A model generated the notes under the pieces. It made no database searches. It was not told the DNA's origin and was given only the letters and a program-made list of their open reading frames with translations. From Trochalopteron elliotii (lineage: Eukaryota > Chordata > Aves > Passeriformes > Leiothrichidae): DNA of 64,000 nt. The stretch spans positions 310,001-374,000 of the forward strand of contig JANPWX010000097.1 in the NCBI GenBank assembly GCA_024734555.1, in the 5' to 3' direction. Positions 63,401 to 64,000 of this stretch are shown here, one piece after another (position 1 is the first letter of the stretch; each line of letters begins with the position of its first letter). The position numbers and the translations under genes are program-made.

Positions 63401-64000
63401 CAATATCTTGGACTGTAGCCCTGAACTGTTCCTGGCAGTAAACAGCTTTTTTTCAACACAAACTACACCCATTTCATCACAACAACAAATCCATGCTTAA
63501 AGAAAGATAACAGGCAATAAGGGCAATCCTTTGTAAACAAAGTAGCTTAGACACAAACTGAGCCCGTCACTGCTGAGAAACAGGTCAGTCATTATAGACA
63601 CAGGCTCATGCTTCAATTAACCCAATCCAGTTTGCCAAGCAGAAGTACCTAAAATTTTACTGTTAAAGTGGCAATATATCTTTTCTTTTTTAAAAATCTT
63701 GCTCTCAGACTAAACACTGCTCCAAGCTCCTCCCTTTTCTTCTTCAGGAACTGGTCCATACCAGACTTAAGAAATTCTACTCAGGCTTTGACTTTGTCCT
63801 ACCGTGTTTCTTCAATCAGCCAGAGAGCAGATTGGAATGAAATTGATATGATTCAATAAAGGAAAATCAAATTTTTTCAACATTTAGTTTCAGTAATCTA
63901 ATTATGAAGCTTTTAGTAATAGCGTAATTACTTTGAAGTTCTGAACATATGTTTCCACTGAGAGTATTCCACAGAGGACACTGTATCAGAAAAGGGAAAA
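63401..64000. other. AT-rich unique sequence, nothing recognisable
   Basis: No gene or repeat recognised up to the window end. Confidence 0.55.

Noticed and set aside
63185..63472. 95-codon minus-strand frame
   Set aside because: Its Lys/Thr-rich middle derives from the antisense of the G/T-rich tract.
1..64000. CRISPR arrays, bacterial operons, rRNA operons or an intact endogenous retrovirus
   Set aside because: None seen. No regularly spaced repeats, no ribosome-binding-site-led gene strings, no rRNA sequence, and no gag, pol or env-like retroviral region next to either LTR.

Overview
This window is vertebrate, almost certainly avian, nuclear DNA. It is AT-rich with no bacterial-style operons, and no convincing host protein-coding exon can be defended from sequence alone. 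The organism call rests on the interspersed repeats: several CR1 LINE fragments with typical avian 3' ends, a solo LTR of the bird ERVL class beginning TGTCCTGGTTTCAG, and one short element that looks like a tRNA-Ile-derived SINE with a CR1 tail. That last architecture is the one described for TguSINE1 in zebra finch and other passerines, so a songbird or close relative is the best guess.

Layout. 1-4 kb: AT-rich unique sequence with a faint MIR-like SINE remnant (about 624) and a G/T-rich tandem repeat (about 1930-2080). 4.06-4.32 kb: a TguSINE1-like element and an older CR1 tail, both on the minus strand. 4.3-22.1 kb: unique AT-rich DNA, broken only by a minus-strand CR1 fragment from the endonuclease/RT linker region at about 15 kb. 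22.15-24.71 kb: a transposon cluster, with an ERVL-type solo LTR followed by a CR1 copy that is itself split by a second, CpG-rich LTR-like insertion of about 620 bp. 24.7-38 kb: unique DNA with two plus-strand CR1 relics (29.2 kb and 31.8-32.5 kb), a perfect 12-bp hairpin at 27.7 kb and a GC-rich island at 37.3-37.7 kb. 38.1-38.5 kb: an old minus-strand CR1 3' end. 38.5-53.9 kb: unique DNA with a possible tRNA-like SINE head (45.9 kb), a poly(C) tract (46.36 kb) and a small CpG cluster near 51.0-51.3 kb, the only place that looks remotely promoter-like. 53.9-56.05 kb: two plus-strand CR1 copies, the second long and ending in a CA/TG microsatellite. 56.05-64 kb: unique AT-rich DNA with a 26-bp tandem duplication and a G/T-rich tract.

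The only recognisable coding sequence belongs to dead CR1 retrotransposons (reverse transcriptase and endonuclease/linker remnants). Other open frames are 60-142 codons, overlap on both strands and match nothing I recognise, so I treat them as chance. The window is best read as a gene desert or part of a very large intron. I found no undescribed biological system. The most informative observations are the tRNA-Ile/CR1 SINE, the nested LTR-in-CR1 insertion, and the CpG cluster at 51 kb.
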